Shown: piece after piece, positions 16,447-25,930 of the stretch
How positions within the stretch are numbered: position 1 is the stretch's first letter
Layout: every line of letters begins with the position of its first letter
IMG/VR virus record: IMGVR_UViG_3300035188_001035
Location: 1 to 64,000 of that record
Reading direction: 5' to 3' (one strand)
DNA: 64,000 nt
From: a virus
Program-made: the position numbers and the translations under genes
Notes under the pieces: generated by a model
Database searches by the model: none
Seen by the model: the letters and a program-made list of their open reading frames with translations, nothing else
What the model was told of the DNA's origin: nothing

Positions 16447-16829
16447 ATCATTATTCTAATATATTCCAAATCAATCCTTCCAAAATAGATCCAGTTTCGG
16501 ATAGGAATTATTATACTGTTTTAGGAAAACACGATTTCTTGGATGAAAACAACAATCCGCGAACCAAAAATGAAAAAAATGCTTACGCTTATTCCAAAAT
16601 CAACAACGATAGCGATACTCAATATTTTGTAAAGGTTGGATTATATGGTAAGATATTTAATCCAATAGGACTATATTCAGAAGGCAAAGCTAATAAATTC
16701 TTATCAAAAGTAGGTAAAAATGAATTCAGTTTCACCAGAGTTAATCAAAAGGTTTTTGATATGTATGTAAATTTTTTAAGAACAAAAAATGTCGCATGGT
16801 TAAATAATGCAGAAAGGGAACTAACATGA
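16443..16829 (+). CDS. unknown conserved-type phage protein
   Basis: A 128-residue soluble protein overlapping both neighbours by four bases. It has a YYTVLGKHDFLDENNNPRTK stretch near residue 23 and a basic, mixed alpha/beta body (YFVKVGLYGKIFNPIGLYSE), ending VAWLNNAERELT. No enzymatic motif, signal or membrane segment is visible. Position among nucleic-acid genes suggests a role in replication or regulation, but I cannot assign one. Confidence 0.6.
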   Translation: MNHYSNIFQINPSKIDPVSDRNYYTVLGKHDFLDENNNPRTKNEKNAYAYSKINNDSDTQYFVKVGLYGKIFNPIGLYSEGKANKFLSKVGKNEFSFTRVNQKVFDMYVNFLRTKNVAWLNNAERELT

Positions 16830-17152
16830 ACAAAGAAACAAAGTACGCAATATTGTACCTAAATAGTATAGGGAAATCTGATGAACAAATATCCAAAGAA
16901 CTCAAAGTAGATATTTCAGATATCAAAAAAGCAACCAAACAATCTAGCAATAATACTAAAATAAAAACAACTTCTTCGAAGGTTAATAGTAAAGATCTTA
17001 TGATTACACAAACCAACAATAAGAAGATCAATTCTGTGGCTATTATGACAAAAGCAGCATCAGAAGTAAATGACGATTTCAAGAAAAAAATCAAATCCAC
17101 AGTATCTCGTAGTGGCAAAGTATCTATTTTTCGACCAGATAAAAATAAATGA
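16826..17152 (+). CDS. small protein with N-terminal helix-turn-helix-like segment
   Basis: A 108-residue basic protein. Residues 3-34 (KYAILYLNSIGKSDEQISKE followed by LKVDISDIKKATK) look like a helix-turn-helix as in small phage regulators that sense a repeated 'identify, wait, bind' pattern; the middle is Ser/Lys/Thr-rich linker. The C-terminal part has LMITQTNNKKINSVAIMTKA and ends with an IFRP peptide. It could be a DNA-binding regulator. Overlaps with both neighbours are ATGA. Confidence in the HTH is moderate. Confidence 0.55.
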   Translation: MNKETKYAILYLNSIGKSDEQISKELKVDISDIKKATKQSSNNTKIKTTSSKVNSKDLMITQTNNKKINSVAIMTKAASEVNDDFKKKIKSTVSRSGKVSIFRPDKNK

Positions 17153-17556
17153 AATATATCTCCAAATATTCCAATGATAAATTTGTAACAGCACAGCAAT
17201 ATATTACTGAGCTGATTTGCGAACACAAGGCATTAAAGGAAAAAAAGGATTTGCATTTTAGATTTTGGACAAACAAGGAGTGGTCTTTATTTTATAGAAA
17301 TCAGATAGCCACAGCTAATAAATTAATTGAAAAATATTCTAGCCAAGCCATTATAGAAGCCATCAAAGACGATAGAGCCAAGAAAATTTTTTCATTGCGA
17401 GCACCGCACTTGATTCCTATCATAGAAGAACACGAGGCTATCATACAAGCACAAAATAATAAATTGTCTATGGAATTTGATAGAAATACTCAAAAGACAT
17501 ACCACAAATCATCTAAACAAAAAAATACTCTGTCAAGATTAAAGGAATTAGAATGA
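17149..17556 (+). CDS. unknown helical protein upstream of recA-like gene
   Basis: A 135-residue, Lys/Glu-rich, predominantly helical protein with FWTNKEWSLFYRNQIATANK near residues 40-60 and AIIEAIKDDRAKKIFSLRAP near 70-90. It overlaps the RecA-like gene by four bases, so the two are probably made in step. It resembles small loader or adaptor proteins in size and composition only. Family not recognised. Confidence 0.6.
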   Translation: MKYISKYSNDKFVTAQQYITELICEHKALKEKKDLHFRFWTNKEWSLFYRNQIATANKLIEKYSSQAIIEAIKDDRAKKIFSLRAPHLIPIIEEHEAIIQAQNNKLSMEFDRNTQKTYHKSSKQKNTLSRLKELE

Positions 17557-18572
17557 GCTTAAAAGAGGATGTAAAAAAGAACTTCGGAGATAATATTCTA
17601 ATTACAGCAAGTTCTGTCATGGACAAAAAACTGCTCACAATACCAGTTAGTCCATCGTTAGATATTGTATTAAATGGTGGTATTCCAGAGGGTAGTTTTG
17701 TTATTTTAACAGGACAACCCAAGTGCGGAAAAACAACAACATCCCTAGATTTCTGTGCTACTGCACAAAAACCAGAATACGCATATGGATCTTTTAAAGA
17801 TGGCCGAGAAGTGTATTACCTGAACATTGAAGGTAGATTGAAAAAAAGAGACTTAGAAGGAATACCAGGATTAAATCTTGATAAATTTCATATTGTAGGA
17901 TCTCAAGAAGGTAAAATTTTACACGCAGAAGAATATCTACAAATAGGCGAACGCATTATTAATGAATTACCAGGATCAATAGTTATTATTGATTCATATT
18001 CAGCATTATGCACCGAGGCCGAGATCACTAGCGATATGAATAAAATGCAAAGAGCAGACGGAGCAAAATTATTAGCTAAGTTTTGTCGTAAAGTAGCTAA
18101 TGTTATTCCTGTTAACAAAAATATAGTTATTGGTATTACTCATCTAATGGGTAATCCCGGATATGGAAATGCTGAATGGAAAGAGAAGAGCGGTCAGGCC
18201 ATTGCATATCAAACTGATATAAAGCTTAAAGCCAAGTTTTTTAAGAAGTGGAATCTATCCGATGATAGTCCACAAATCGGACAAGAAGTAGAATGGGAAG
18301 TACTATGTTCGGCATTAGGACCACCGGGCGGCTCAATTACTAGTTATATAAGATACGGAACAGGTATTGATAAACACATGGAGCTTTTAAATTTAGCCGT
18401 GGATCTTGGCTTAATCAATAAGGGTGGTGCTTGGTATACAATTACTACTGTTGAAGATAAGCCAAAATTTCAAGGTTTAGAAAAAGCCAGACAGTATCTT
18501 GTTGATAATCCGAAAACATATAATGATCTTTTGGAAAAAGTCTATGAAACAATGGGTATCAAATGCAAGTAA
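17553..18572 (+). CDS. RecA/UvsX-like recombinase
   Basis: A 339-residue RecA-fold ATPase. Walker A is GQPKCGKTT at 54-62; Walker B is GSIVIIDSYSAL near 144-155; the second half carries NKNIVIGITHLMGNPGYG (L1/L2 area) and SGQAIAYQTDIKLKA typical of RecA-family cores in phages. The length is between T4 UvsX (about 390) and cellular RecA (about 350). It should coat single-stranded DNA and drive strand exchange in recombination-dependent replication and repair. It is placed between small unknown genes and a VSR-like nuclease, upstream of helicase-primase. Confidence 0.85.
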   Translation: MSLKEDVKKNFGDNILITASSVMDKKLLTIPVSPSLDIVLNGGIPEGSFVILTGQPKCGKTTTSLDFCATAQKPEYAYGSFKDGREVYYLNIEGRLKKRDLEGIPGLNLDKFHIVGSQEGKILHAEEYLQIGERIINELPGSIVIIDSYSALCTEAEITSDMNKMQRADGAKLLAKFCRKVANVIPVNKNIVIGITHLMGNPGYGNAEWKEKSGQAIAYQTDIKLKAKFFKKWNLSDDSPQIGQEVEWEVLCSALGPPGGSITSYIRYGTGIDKHMELLNLAVDLGLINKGGAWYTITTVEDKPKFQGLEKARQYLVDNPKTYNDLLEKVYETMGIKCK

Positions 18573-18970
18573 AAGATTTGGACAATAATTTTTGTCATTG
18601 GCAATTAATTGGTGGAATATCTCATGGGTCGCTCAAGAACAAATCAAGCCTACATCTAAAAGCCAGAGAGTTAATTCATGAATGTTTTCCAACACTTCAG
18701 GTTCTAGAAGAAGTACCAGTTCAAGTTAGGAGATCAGAAACTCTGTATTTGGATTTTTACTTGCCATTGAACAAGAAATGTATAGAAGTACATGGAGAAC
18801 AACATTATACATTTAGCAGATTTTATCATCACAACTTGTTAGGATTCATGAGGCACAAAAAAAGAGATCAAGAAAAAGCTGAATGGTGCAGTATCAATGG
18901 GATTGAATATATAGAATTACCGTTTAATGAAGATATAGACAAATGGAAAAGCAGAATAAAAAATGAATAA
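18563..18970 (+). CDS. restriction-endonuclease-fold (VSR/DUF559-like) nuclease
   Basis: A 135-residue protein with the PD-(D/E)xK core: a strand with LYLDFYLP (Asp near 57), then KCIEVHGEQHY (Glu near 68, the ExHGxQH form seen in VSR/DUF559-type nucleases), then a basic helix with HKKRDQEKAEWC. The end, IEYIELPFNEDID, is the usual last strand. It would nick or cut DNA in repair, recombination or mobility. It overlaps recA-like by ten bases. The fold is well supported; substrate unknown. Confidence 0.75.
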   Translation: MQVKDLDNNFCHWQLIGGISHGSLKNKSSLHLKARELIHECFPTLQVLEEVPVQVRRSETLYLDFYLPLNKKCIEVHGEQHYTFSRFYHHNLLGFMRHKKRDQEKAEWCSINGIEYIELPFNEDIDKWKSRIKNE

Positions 18971-19469
18971 TACTACCACCAACAAAAGTTCAACTGAACA
19001 AGTTAGTTATTGGGACAATATTTTAGATGAGTACGAGAAAAATCTCGGACTACCTAATTATATTAGTGAGGTTATTAGCGAACAAGAGATCAATCAATAT
19101 TTAACCATGGATAGAGATCGCATAGAAAAATTAACGCCAGAAGATTGTTCTCAAATAGCATACAGGTTGGCCCAATTTGCTTTTCATATACAAAGATCAC
19201 TAAATAGAGAACTCGCAAGATTAAACTGGGCGGAAGATACGATTAAAGAAACTATTGCTGATGATATAAATAATTATAAGGGATATGGCTATATAGAAAA
19301 GTCAGCACAAGCCATCAAACACAACGATAAAGCTAGTGCATTAAACAAAATTAAGAAATATGCCAAACAAAGATCAGATAGACTCAGTTATATCGCCTCC
19401 TCTGTAAAAAATCTATCAGATATATTGATTTCTATTCAAAAAACAAAGGTGAAACATCATGGAACTTAA
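18963..19469 (+). CDS. unknown helical protein
   Basis: A 168-residue acidic, mainly helical protein overlapping its neighbours by eight and eleven bases. The centre has DCSQIAYRLAQFAFHIQRSL and NRELARLNWAEDTIKETIAD, suggestive of a helical bundle or coiled coil. No cysteines form a zinc site and there is no signal peptide. Position between a nuclease and helicase-primase suggests a replication accessory, but no motif proves it. Confidence 0.6.
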   Translation: MNNTTTNKSSTEQVSYWDNILDEYEKNLGLPNYISEVISEQEINQYLTMDRDRIEKLTPEDCSQIAYRLAQFAFHIQRSLNRELARLNWAEDTIKETIADDINNYKGYGYIEKSAQAIKHNDKASALNKIKKYAKQRSDRLSYIASSVKNLSDILISIQKTKVKHHGT

Positions 19470-19845
19470 TTTTAGTGATCCAGAGCAAATTAAGCAATTA
19501 ATTAGTGCATTACAAAATTTATTACCGAAAGAAAATACTCCAAAGGCAGAAGAGAGAACAGAAGAAATTCTTCCAGATCATAATATAAAAACAAAAACAA
19601 GAAAACTAAAATCAGAACATTATAATAAATTTGATAATATGCCAGAAGCCGGTATGCATAAAAGTGATTCTTTAATAGATAAAAAGTTGTCTGTTCATCC
19701 TCCAAGCCCAAGAACAAGACAATTTGAGGCTGTAGATGTAAAGTGTAGATCTTGTGGGAAAAGCGAAAAAATCAATCCTGTTCTTCTGCCGGATTCCAAC
19801 GATAGATATAAATGCAACAAGTGTTCTACGATGGCTGGTGAGTAA
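19459..19845 (+). CDS. small zinc-ribbon protein upstream of the helicase
   Basis: A 128-residue protein. The first 85 residues are polar and likely disordered, starting with the helix DPEQIKQLISALQNLLPKEN. The C-terminal 40 residues carry CRSCGKSEKINP and YKCNKCSTMAG, a two-CxxC zinc ribbon. The stop directly abuts the helicase ATG. An adaptor or loader for helicase or transcription is conceivable but unproven. Confidence 0.6.
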   Translation: MELNFSDPEQIKQLISALQNLLPKENTPKAEERTEEILPDHNIKTKTRKLKSEHYNKFDNMPEAGMHKSDSLIDKKLSVHPPSPRTRQFEAVDVKCRSCGKSEKINPVLLPDSNDRYKCNKCSTMAGE

Positions 19846-21318
19846 ATGCCAATAATTTTATCTGATCCTTCTGCTGAAAGAGCGGTACTCGCAGGAATAT
19901 GTAAGTATGGCGAGGAAGTTTATCTTGATATTGCAGATATACTTCAAGAGTCTTCTTTTACCATTGATAGTAATAAAATACTATATAAGTGCTTAAAAGA
20001 TCTGTGTGAAAAGAATAGTCCTAATAGTATAGATCTCGCATCTATATATTCTGTGGCTCAAGAAGTTGGTGTGTCTCATATTTTATCCAAAAAAGAAGAG
20101 GCCCAACATCTTAGGGCGGTTTTAGATTTTCCTGTTAATAAAGAAAATGTACCTAAGTTTGCGGCTAAAATTCGTAAGCTAGAAATTGCAAGATTACTTA
20201 GGGAGCAACTAGAAAAAGCACAAGATAAAATATTAGAAATTAATGGTAGCGAATCTATATCTTCGATTATAGGACTAGCCGAGGATACGGTTTTTAATTT
20301 TACGTCGCTCCTTAACGATACTGACTCTGCTCCGGAGCAAATAGGTTCTAATCTTGATGAGTACATCGAAAATCTAGAAAAAAATAAAGTAGATCAAGTT
20401 GGTATACCAACAGGATTTCCTGTGTACGATCAGGCTATTGGCGGAGGATTAAGAAGAGGAACAGTAAATGTTATAGCGGCCAGACCCAAAACAGGAAAAA
20501 CGCTTTTGTCCGATAATATAGGAAAAAATATTGCTGATCTTGGTATTCCCATATTAAATATGGATACAGAAATGAATAAACAAGATCATATTCATAGAAT
20601 TCTTGCTATGATGAGCGAAACCGAAATCAATAGTATAGAAACCGGAAAGTTTGCTGATTCTCCGGATAAAAAGAATAAAATAGCAAAAGCTGTTAACGAA
20701 TTAAAATCTCTAAAAATATACCATAAAAGCATAGCTGGAAAACCCTTTGAAGATCAATTAGCCATCATGAGAAGATGGTTAGTTAAAGAGGTTGGTTTAA
20801 ATGATGATGGTACAGCAAAAGAGTGTGTTATATTTTATGATTATCTAAAATTAATGGATAGTTCTGGTATTAGTCAAGACCTCAAAGAATATCAATTATT
20901 AGGATTTATGATGACAAGTCTTCATAATTTTGCTGTTAGATATCAAGTGCCAATTGTGGCTTTTATTCAATTAAATAGAGATGGTATCACCAAAGAAAGT
21001 ACAGATACGGCTAGTGGATCAGATAGAATTATATGGCTATGTAGTAATTTCAGTATATTTAAACGCAAAAGCGACGAAGAAATAGCCGAAGATGGTCCGT
21101 CAGAAGGTAATCGCAAATTGGTTCCATTAATTAGCCGTCACGGCGGAGGATTAGATGATAACGATTATATTAATTGTCATATGAAAGGATGGTGTGCAAA
21201 AATCACAGAAGGAAGAACCAAATTAGAAATTTCTAATAATACAGGAACCAAAAAGAATAACAAAAATACATTTGTACTAGAAAATGATAACACAGAAGAA
21301 AACATCCCGTTTGTATAA
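19846..21318 (+). CDS. dnaB: DnaB-type replicative DNA helicase
   Basis: A 490-residue hexameric-helicase-type protein. The N-terminal helical domain begins SDPSAERAVLAGICKYG; the RecA-like motor begins GIPTGFPVYDQAIGGGLRRG. Walker A is ARPKTGKT at 212-219; Walker B is near CVIFYDYLKLMD; a later IQLNRDG and SGSDRIIWLCSN correspond to motif H3/H4 regions. Length matches cellular DnaB (about 470). It unwinds duplex DNA at the fork and works with the primase that follows, whose start lies 35 bases inside this gene, and with the PolIII-type polymerase. Confidence 0.9.
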   Translation: MPIILSDPSAERAVLAGICKYGEEVYLDIADILQESSFTIDSNKILYKCLKDLCEKNSPNSIDLASIYSVAQEVGVSHILSKKEEAQHLRAVLDFPVNKENVPKFAAKIRKLEIARLLREQLEKAQDKILEINGSESISSIIGLAEDTVFNFTSLLNDTDSAPEQIGSNLDEYIENLEKNKVDQVGIPTGFPVYDQAIGGGLRRGTVNVIAARPKTGKTLLSDNIGKNIADLGIPILNMDTEMNKQDHIHRILAMMSETEINSIETGKFADSPDKKNKIAKAVNELKSLKIYHKSIAGKPFEDQLAIMRRWLVKEVGLNDDGTAKECVIFYDYLKLMDSSGISQDLKEYQLLGFMMTSLHNFAVRYQVPIVAFIQLNRDGITKESTDTASGSDRIIWLCSNFSIFKRKSDEEIAEDGPSEGNRKLVPLISRHGGGLDDNDYINCHMKGWCAKITEGRTKLEISNNTGTKKNNKNTFVLENDNTEENIPFV

Positions 21319-22423
21319 TCAAAAACAGCTTAAAGTAATTTGCGACAAGTTGTGCGATAGTATAGATGATCTTATACAAGTATTATCTATAAGTCATTTA
21401 AAACATAACGGCAAAATGATATCGGGTAGTTGTCCCATACACAATGGAGATAATCCATCTGCTTTTAATTTATATCCTGAAGGAGAATCTTATAGAGGTA
21501 ACTGGAAATGCAGAACGCACGGATGCGAGAAAATTTTTAAAGGATCAATTATAGGCTTTATTAGGGGAGTTCTGTCGAATAAGAATTATGGCTGGGTCAC
21601 AGAAGGTGACGATACTGCATCTTTTGAAGAAACTATAGAGTTTGTAGAAGCCTTTCTAAAGCAAGAAGTACACAAGATCAAAATATCAAAACACGAGATA
21701 GAGAAAACTAATTTTACTAATATCGTTAATAATATCGTTACTAAAGCAGAGTCTCCTAAACAACTAATAACCAGACAACAAGTTAGAAAGTCTCTAGAAT
21801 ATCCTTGCAATTATTTTATTAATAGAGGTTTCAGTAACGATATTTTAGAAAAATACGATGTTGGGTTATGTAATAAATCTAATAAAGAAATGTACAATAG
21901 GGCTGTTGTACCAATTTATGATAATGATTACAAATTTTTAGTAGGATGCACAGGAAGAAGCATATTCGACAAATGTGACAAATGTGGATATTACCATGAT
22001 CAGAATTGTCCATCAGAATCAGAAGGTTGGAAATTCCCTAAATGGAAACATAATTATGAATTCAAAAGCCAAAATCATTTATACAATTTCTGGTTTGCTA
22101 AAAAATCTATACTAGAGTCTGGAAAGGTTATTCTTGTAGAAAGTCCTGGTAACGTATGGAGATTAGAACAAGCCGGTATTCATAATAGCGTAGCCATGTT
22201 TGGCTCGTCATTAAGCGATAGACAAAAAATCATATTGGATGGATCTGGTGCTATGACTATAATAACTATTATGGATAATGATTTAGCTGGTAAAAAAGCG
22301 GCTGAGATAATTTATACGAAATGTAAAAATACTTATAATATTGTGAATCTAAGTATCAATAAGCCAGATGTTGCCGAAATGACCATAGAAGAAATCGACA
22401 CAGAAATTAAGAGTAAAATATGA
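21284..22423 (+). CDS. DNA primase (zinc-finger and TOPRIM type)
   Basis: A 379-residue primase, shorter than bacterial DnaG (about 580). The zinc-binding N-terminal domain has SCPIHNGDNPSAFNLY and WKCRTHGCEK (Cys/His ligands). The TOPRIM catalytic core has ILVESPGNVWRLEQAG (catalytic Glu) and TIMDNDLAGKKAAE (metal-binding DxD). Between them is a CxxC...C cluster (DKCDKCGYYHDQNC). It makes RNA primers for the lagging strand. I keep the ATG at 21284; a TTG at 21311 is an alternative with less overlap. The helicase-interaction domain typical of DnaG is not visible. Confidence 0.85.
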   Translation: MITQKKTSRLYNQKQLKVICDKLCDSIDDLIQVLSISHLKHNGKMISGSCPIHNGDNPSAFNLYPEGESYRGNWKCRTHGCEKIFKGSIIGFIRGVLSNKNYGWVTEGDDTASFEETIEFVEAFLKQEVHKIKISKHEIEKTNFTNIVNNIVTKAESPKQLITRQQVRKSLEYPCNYFINRGFSNDILEKYDVGLCNKSNKEMYNRAVVPIYDNDYKFLVGCTGRSIFDKCDKCGYYHDQNCPSESEGWKFPKWKHNYEFKSQNHLYNFWFAKKSILESGKVILVESPGNVWRLEQAGIHNSVAMFGSSLSDRQKIILDGSGAMTIITIMDNDLAGKKAAEIIYTKCKNTYNIVNLSINKPDVAEMTIEEIDTEIKSKI

Positions 22424-23016
22424 CACAAATTATTGCATTTGCTGGTCGCAAACAATCAGGGAAAACAACTTGCTCTGAAGCTCTTTTAAAATATGCGAAT
22501 GGATCAATAGTCCCCTATAATAGTGGCAAGATATATAATTTTGCTGATCCACTCAAAAAAGACATTTGCATGAATATACTTGGATTAACATATGATCAAT
22601 GCTACGGTTCTGATGACCAAAAAAATGAACTAGTAAATTGCTTTTGGGATAATAATCAATTAACAGCCAGAGAAGTTATGCAATTTGTTGGCACAAATAT
22701 TTTTAGAAAAATGCAAAATAATGTATGGGCAGATGCCACCATATCAAAAATTAAAACTGAAAATCCTAACATAGCAATAATTGCAGATTGTAGATTTCCA
22801 AACGAAGTTTCTTCAATTAAGGATGCTGGAGGCGTAGTTATAAAATTAATGCGTAATCCATACAATTCAGATCACGAAAGTGAGATTGCGTTGGATCCTG
22901 ATAATTATGATTATTCTCATTTTGATTTAGTCATTGATAATCATCGTATGTCTATACGAGAGCAAATAGATACTGTTATTAATTTCCTAACCAATAAAGG
23001 AATATTACCATTATAA
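22420..23016 (+). CDS. deoxynucleoside monophosphate kinase
   Basis: A 198-residue P-loop kinase. Walker A GRKQSGKTT lies at 8-16; the lid and nucleotide-binding parts include FADPLKKDICMNILGL, TAREVMQFVGTNIFR and IIADCRFPNEVSSIKDAGG, the signature of the phage dNMP kinase group (as T4 gp1). It phosphorylates dNMPs to dNDPs, recycling host-DNA nucleotides and using the deaminase product. It overlaps the primase by four bases. Its TAA is at 23014-23016, and the next gene probably starts inside it. Confidence 0.85.
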   Translation: MTQIIAFAGRKQSGKTTCSEALLKYANGSIVPYNSGKIYNFADPLKKDICMNILGLTYDQCYGSDDQKNELVNCFWDNNQLTAREVMQFVGTNIFRKMQNNVWADATISKIKTENPNIAIIADCRFPNEVSSIKDAGGVVIKLMRNPYNSDHESEIALDPDNYDYSHFDLVIDNHRMSIREQIDTVINFLTNKGILPL

Positions 23017-24056
23017 TTACATATTTTCGGAGTTCGTCATACAATACTCATAGTATGTGCGAACAACAATATTTTATTGAATATGTTTTGGGTATGCGTG
23101 GACAATCTAATAAAAAAGCAGATAAAGGAACAATCTGTCATAAAGTTTTAGAATTGCTCGCTGTTATCAAAAAAGCACAACAAGATAAAATATTATTTAT
23201 AGAAGATGAAATAGTTGGTAATATAAATATTAATAAATATGATTTAGATATTCTAATCGAACAAGTATATAACTACTATATTGGTGAATTTTCCCATCAC
23301 GTTTGGGAAAGCAAAGACTTCAAAGACTGTCGTACCTGGGTTTATAAAGCCATAGAATTTAATAGTGGGGCTTTTGATCCGAGAAATAGAGAAATAGTAT
23401 GTCCAGAGCAACATTTTGATATAGAGATAAAAAAACCTTGGTCTAAATATTCATATTCTACTGATGAAGGTCAGCTAGAAGGACATCTGGCTATTAAGGG
23501 AACTATTGACTTGATCACCAAAGTGAGCGATAATACATTAGAAATCGTGGATTGGAAAACTGGAAAAAGACTTGATTGGGCAACAGGACAGGAAAAAACT
23601 CCAGAAAAATTACAGAATGATCCTCAATTGATGATTTATCATTATGCTGTTAGTCATTTATATCCAGAATATGATTATGTGATTGTGACTATATATTTTA
23701 TTAATGATGGAGGTCCATTCTCTATACTTTTTGATAAAAGCGATCTTGCAAAAACAGAAAAAATGTTACAGTCTAAATTTGAGGTGATCAAGAAAACTAA
23801 AAAACCTAGATTACATAAAACATGGATGTGTAATAAGTTGTGCCATTTTGGTAAAACAACTTTTGAAAACGACAATAAGATATTACCAATTATAGAATAT
23901 AGAGATAATCAAGTTTGTAATCCAAACTATCCAATGACAAAATGCGAACAAATAAAACACGATATAGAGATTAAGGGTATGGACGCCGTTGTATCAGAAT
24001 ATAAAAAGGATGGACATTCTTTTGGTAAATACAAAGCTCCTGGTGCAGTAGAATGA
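23010..24056 (+). CDS. PD-(D/E)xK exonuclease (RecB/Cas4-type), probable non-ATG start
   Basis: A RecB-family nuclease. The core has HKVLELL (motif I His), GTIDLI (Asp), LEIVDWKTGK (catalytic Asp-x-Lys) and PQLMIYHYAV (motif QxxxY), all in the expected order. The first ATG is at 23055, but the 15 codons before it read on without a stop and give TYFRSSSYNTHS, which fits the typical lead strand and helix (xxFRSSSYxxxxxCxxxYFLxYVLG) of this family. The first ATG also has no ribosome site in range (GGAG lies 22 bases before it). The only open starts upstream are ATT 23010, ATA 23013 or ATT 23016; AAAGGA at 22996-23001 is best spaced for 23010. I choose 23010. It probably resects DNA ends for recombination, near RecA and polymerase. 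Confidence 0.75.
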   Translation: MIITYFRSSSYNTHSMCEQQYFIEYVLGMRGQSNKKADKGTICHKVLELLAVIKKAQQDKILFIEDEIVGNININKYDLDILIEQVYNYYIGEFSHHVWESKDFKDCRTWVYKAIEFNSGAFDPRNREIVCPEQHFDIEIKKPWSKYSYSTDEGQLEGHLAIKGTIDLITKVSDNTLEIVDWKTGKRLDWATGQEKTPEKLQNDPQLMIYHYAVSHLYPEYDYVIVTIYFINDGGPFSILFDKSDLAKTEKMLQSKFEVIKKTKKPRLHKTWMCNKLCHFGKTTFENDNKILPIIEYRDNQVCNPNYPMTKCEQIKHDIEIKGMDAVVSEYKKDGHSFGKYKAPGAVE

Positions 24057-25930
24057 AATTTTATAATCCTTTACATTGTCACTCGATGTATAGTCTATTA
24101 GACGGTTTATCTAAACCTCAACAAATAGCTGATAGATGTTTAGAAATAGGATCTACCGCTTGTGCTTTAACAGACCACGGTAATATAGCTGGTGCTATTA
24201 AATTTCACAAGGTTATGAAGAAAGCTGGTATAAAACCAATTCTAGGATGTGAGTTGTATATATCAGAAGATGCTTCTATAAAAGATAAGTCAAATAAAGA
24301 ACTTAGCCATTTTATTGTATTGGCCAAAAATAAAACCGGGTGGCAGAATTTAATCAATCTGGTATCAGAGTCCAACAGACCAGACTTTTATTATCACAAG
24401 CCTAGGATCGATTTAAACAATCTGGAGAGATTCTGTGACGGCAACCTAATAGGTATTTGCGGCCATCTAGGTTCTTTATTGGCCGATAAAATTACGGAAA
24501 ATGATCAAATTATTCCTGATTGGAAAAATATAGGAACCAGATTGATAGATCAATTAAAAGATATATTTGGTCCAGAAAATTTATTCTTGGAAGCCCAATT
24601 AATGGATCAAGAAAATTTACCCATACAAAAGAAATTAACAGAAGTTGTAAGGGCATTAGGTCAATTTACAAAAACCAAAATTATATGTACTCCAGACGCT
24701 CATTATGCGAATAAAGAGGATGCTTCAGATCAAAGAATACTATTGTGTAATAATCTAAAAACCACAATGCCAGAAATTAGTAAAAAGATTAATCAAAATC
24801 AAGATATACCAATGGGGTGTTTCTTTACTTCTGATAATTATCATATTTTATCTCAAGAAGAAATTGCCGCTCTGCACACAGAAGAAGAAAGAGATAATAC
24901 TCTATTAGTATCTGATATGTGCGAAAATTATGAAATTGAAAGCAAACCTAGATTGCCACCATTTGGTTGCGATGCTCCAGATGAATTCTTAAGAGAACTA
25001 TGCAGAAAAGGATGGAAAGATAAAATACAAAATAATATACCAAAAGAACAGCAGAGTATTTATGTTGATAGAATCAAATATGAATTAGATATTTTACAAG
25101 GAGCTGGTCTTAGTAGTTACTTTTTAATAGTTCAAGATATTGTCAATCATGTTAGAGACAACAAATGGCTTCCAGGACCGGGTCGAGGTAGTGCTGCCGG
25201 GTGTCTAGTATCCTACTTAATTGGTATAACCAATATTGATCCGATAAGATATAGTTTATTGTTTGATAGATTCTACAACTCTGGACGAAATACTGGTGAT
25301 CGAGTAAGTATGCCGGATATTGATGTTGACGTTCCCATTGAAAAGAGAGAAGATATTATTTCTTATATTAAAATGAAGTATGGATCTAGTCAGGTTTCAC
25401 AGATGGTTACATTCAATACAATTAAAGGTAGAGGTGCTATTAAAGACGTATTAAGAGTATATGGTAATATTGGTTTTGAAGAAATGAATAATATTACTAA
25501 AAATATACCCGATGAAGCTAAAATAGCAGACGAACTTCAAGAAATGAAAGACGAAACAGGTGAATCGTCAATTATACGTTGGGCATTGGAGAACCAGCCA
25601 GACAAACTAAAAGAATGGTGTCATATTGATAATAATGGACAATTTCAGGGGCCGCTTGCCAAAAGATTTGAACAGGCTATTAGATTAGAGGGAACTAAAG
25701 TGAACCAATCTAAACATGCGGCTGGCGTCGTTATTGCTGATACCGAATTATCCAGCATATGTCCCATGGTGTATGATACTAAAACAAAAACTAGAATAGC
25801 CGGAATGGAAATGGAAGATTTGGAAAGTATCGGAATTGTAAAATTTGATATCCTTGGTGTTGCTATGTTGGACAAAATCATGTATATATCAGAATATCTC
25901 AAGAAAGGAGTTTCAAATGAAATTTCATGA
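24053..25930 (+). CDS. dnaE: DNA polymerase III alpha subunit, N-terminal part (PHP + palm)
   Basis: A 625-residue first half of a PolIII-type replicase. The PHP domain begins HCHSMYSLLDG (His8, His10) and keeps ALTDHGN, ILGCELY and CTPDAHY, so its metal site looks intact. The polymerase palm has PGPGRGSAAG at 375-384, the catalytic PDIDVD at 421-426 with FNTIKGRGAIKDVLRV after it, and the third catalytic Asp599 in KFDILGV. The chain then stops at residue 625, whereas a normal alpha continues with the fingers, which here form a separate gene at 26778. No intein sequence is present at the break. The two halves presumably assemble into one enzyme. It overlaps the next small gene by 14 bases. 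Confidence 0.9.
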   Translation: MKFYNPLHCHSMYSLLDGLSKPQQIADRCLEIGSTACALTDHGNIAGAIKFHKVMKKAGIKPILGCELYISEDASIKDKSNKELSHFIVLAKNKTGWQNLINLVSESNRPDFYYHKPRIDLNNLERFCDGNLIGICGHLGSLLADKITENDQIIPDWKNIGTRLIDQLKDIFGPENLFLEAQLMDQENLPIQKKLTEVVRALGQFTKTKIICTPDAHYANKEDASDQRILLCNNLKTTMPEISKKINQNQDIPMGCFFTSDNYHILSQEEIAALHTEEERDNTLLVSDMCENYEIESKPRLPPFGCDAPDEFLRELCRKGWKDKIQNNIPKEQQSIYVDRIKYELDILQGAGLSSYFLIVQDIVNHVRDNKWLPGPGRGSAAGCLVSYLIGITNIDPIRYSLLFDRFYNSGRNTGDRVSMPDIDVDVPIEKREDIISYIKMKYGSSQVSQMVTFNTIKGRGAIKDVLRVYGNIGFEEMNNITKNIPDEAKIADELQEMKDETGESSIIRWALENQPDKLKEWCHIDNNGQFQGPLAKRFEQAIRLEGTKVNQSKHAAGVVIADTELSSICPMVYDTKTKTRIAGMEMEDLESIGIVKFDILGVAMLDKIMYISEYLKKGVSNEIS

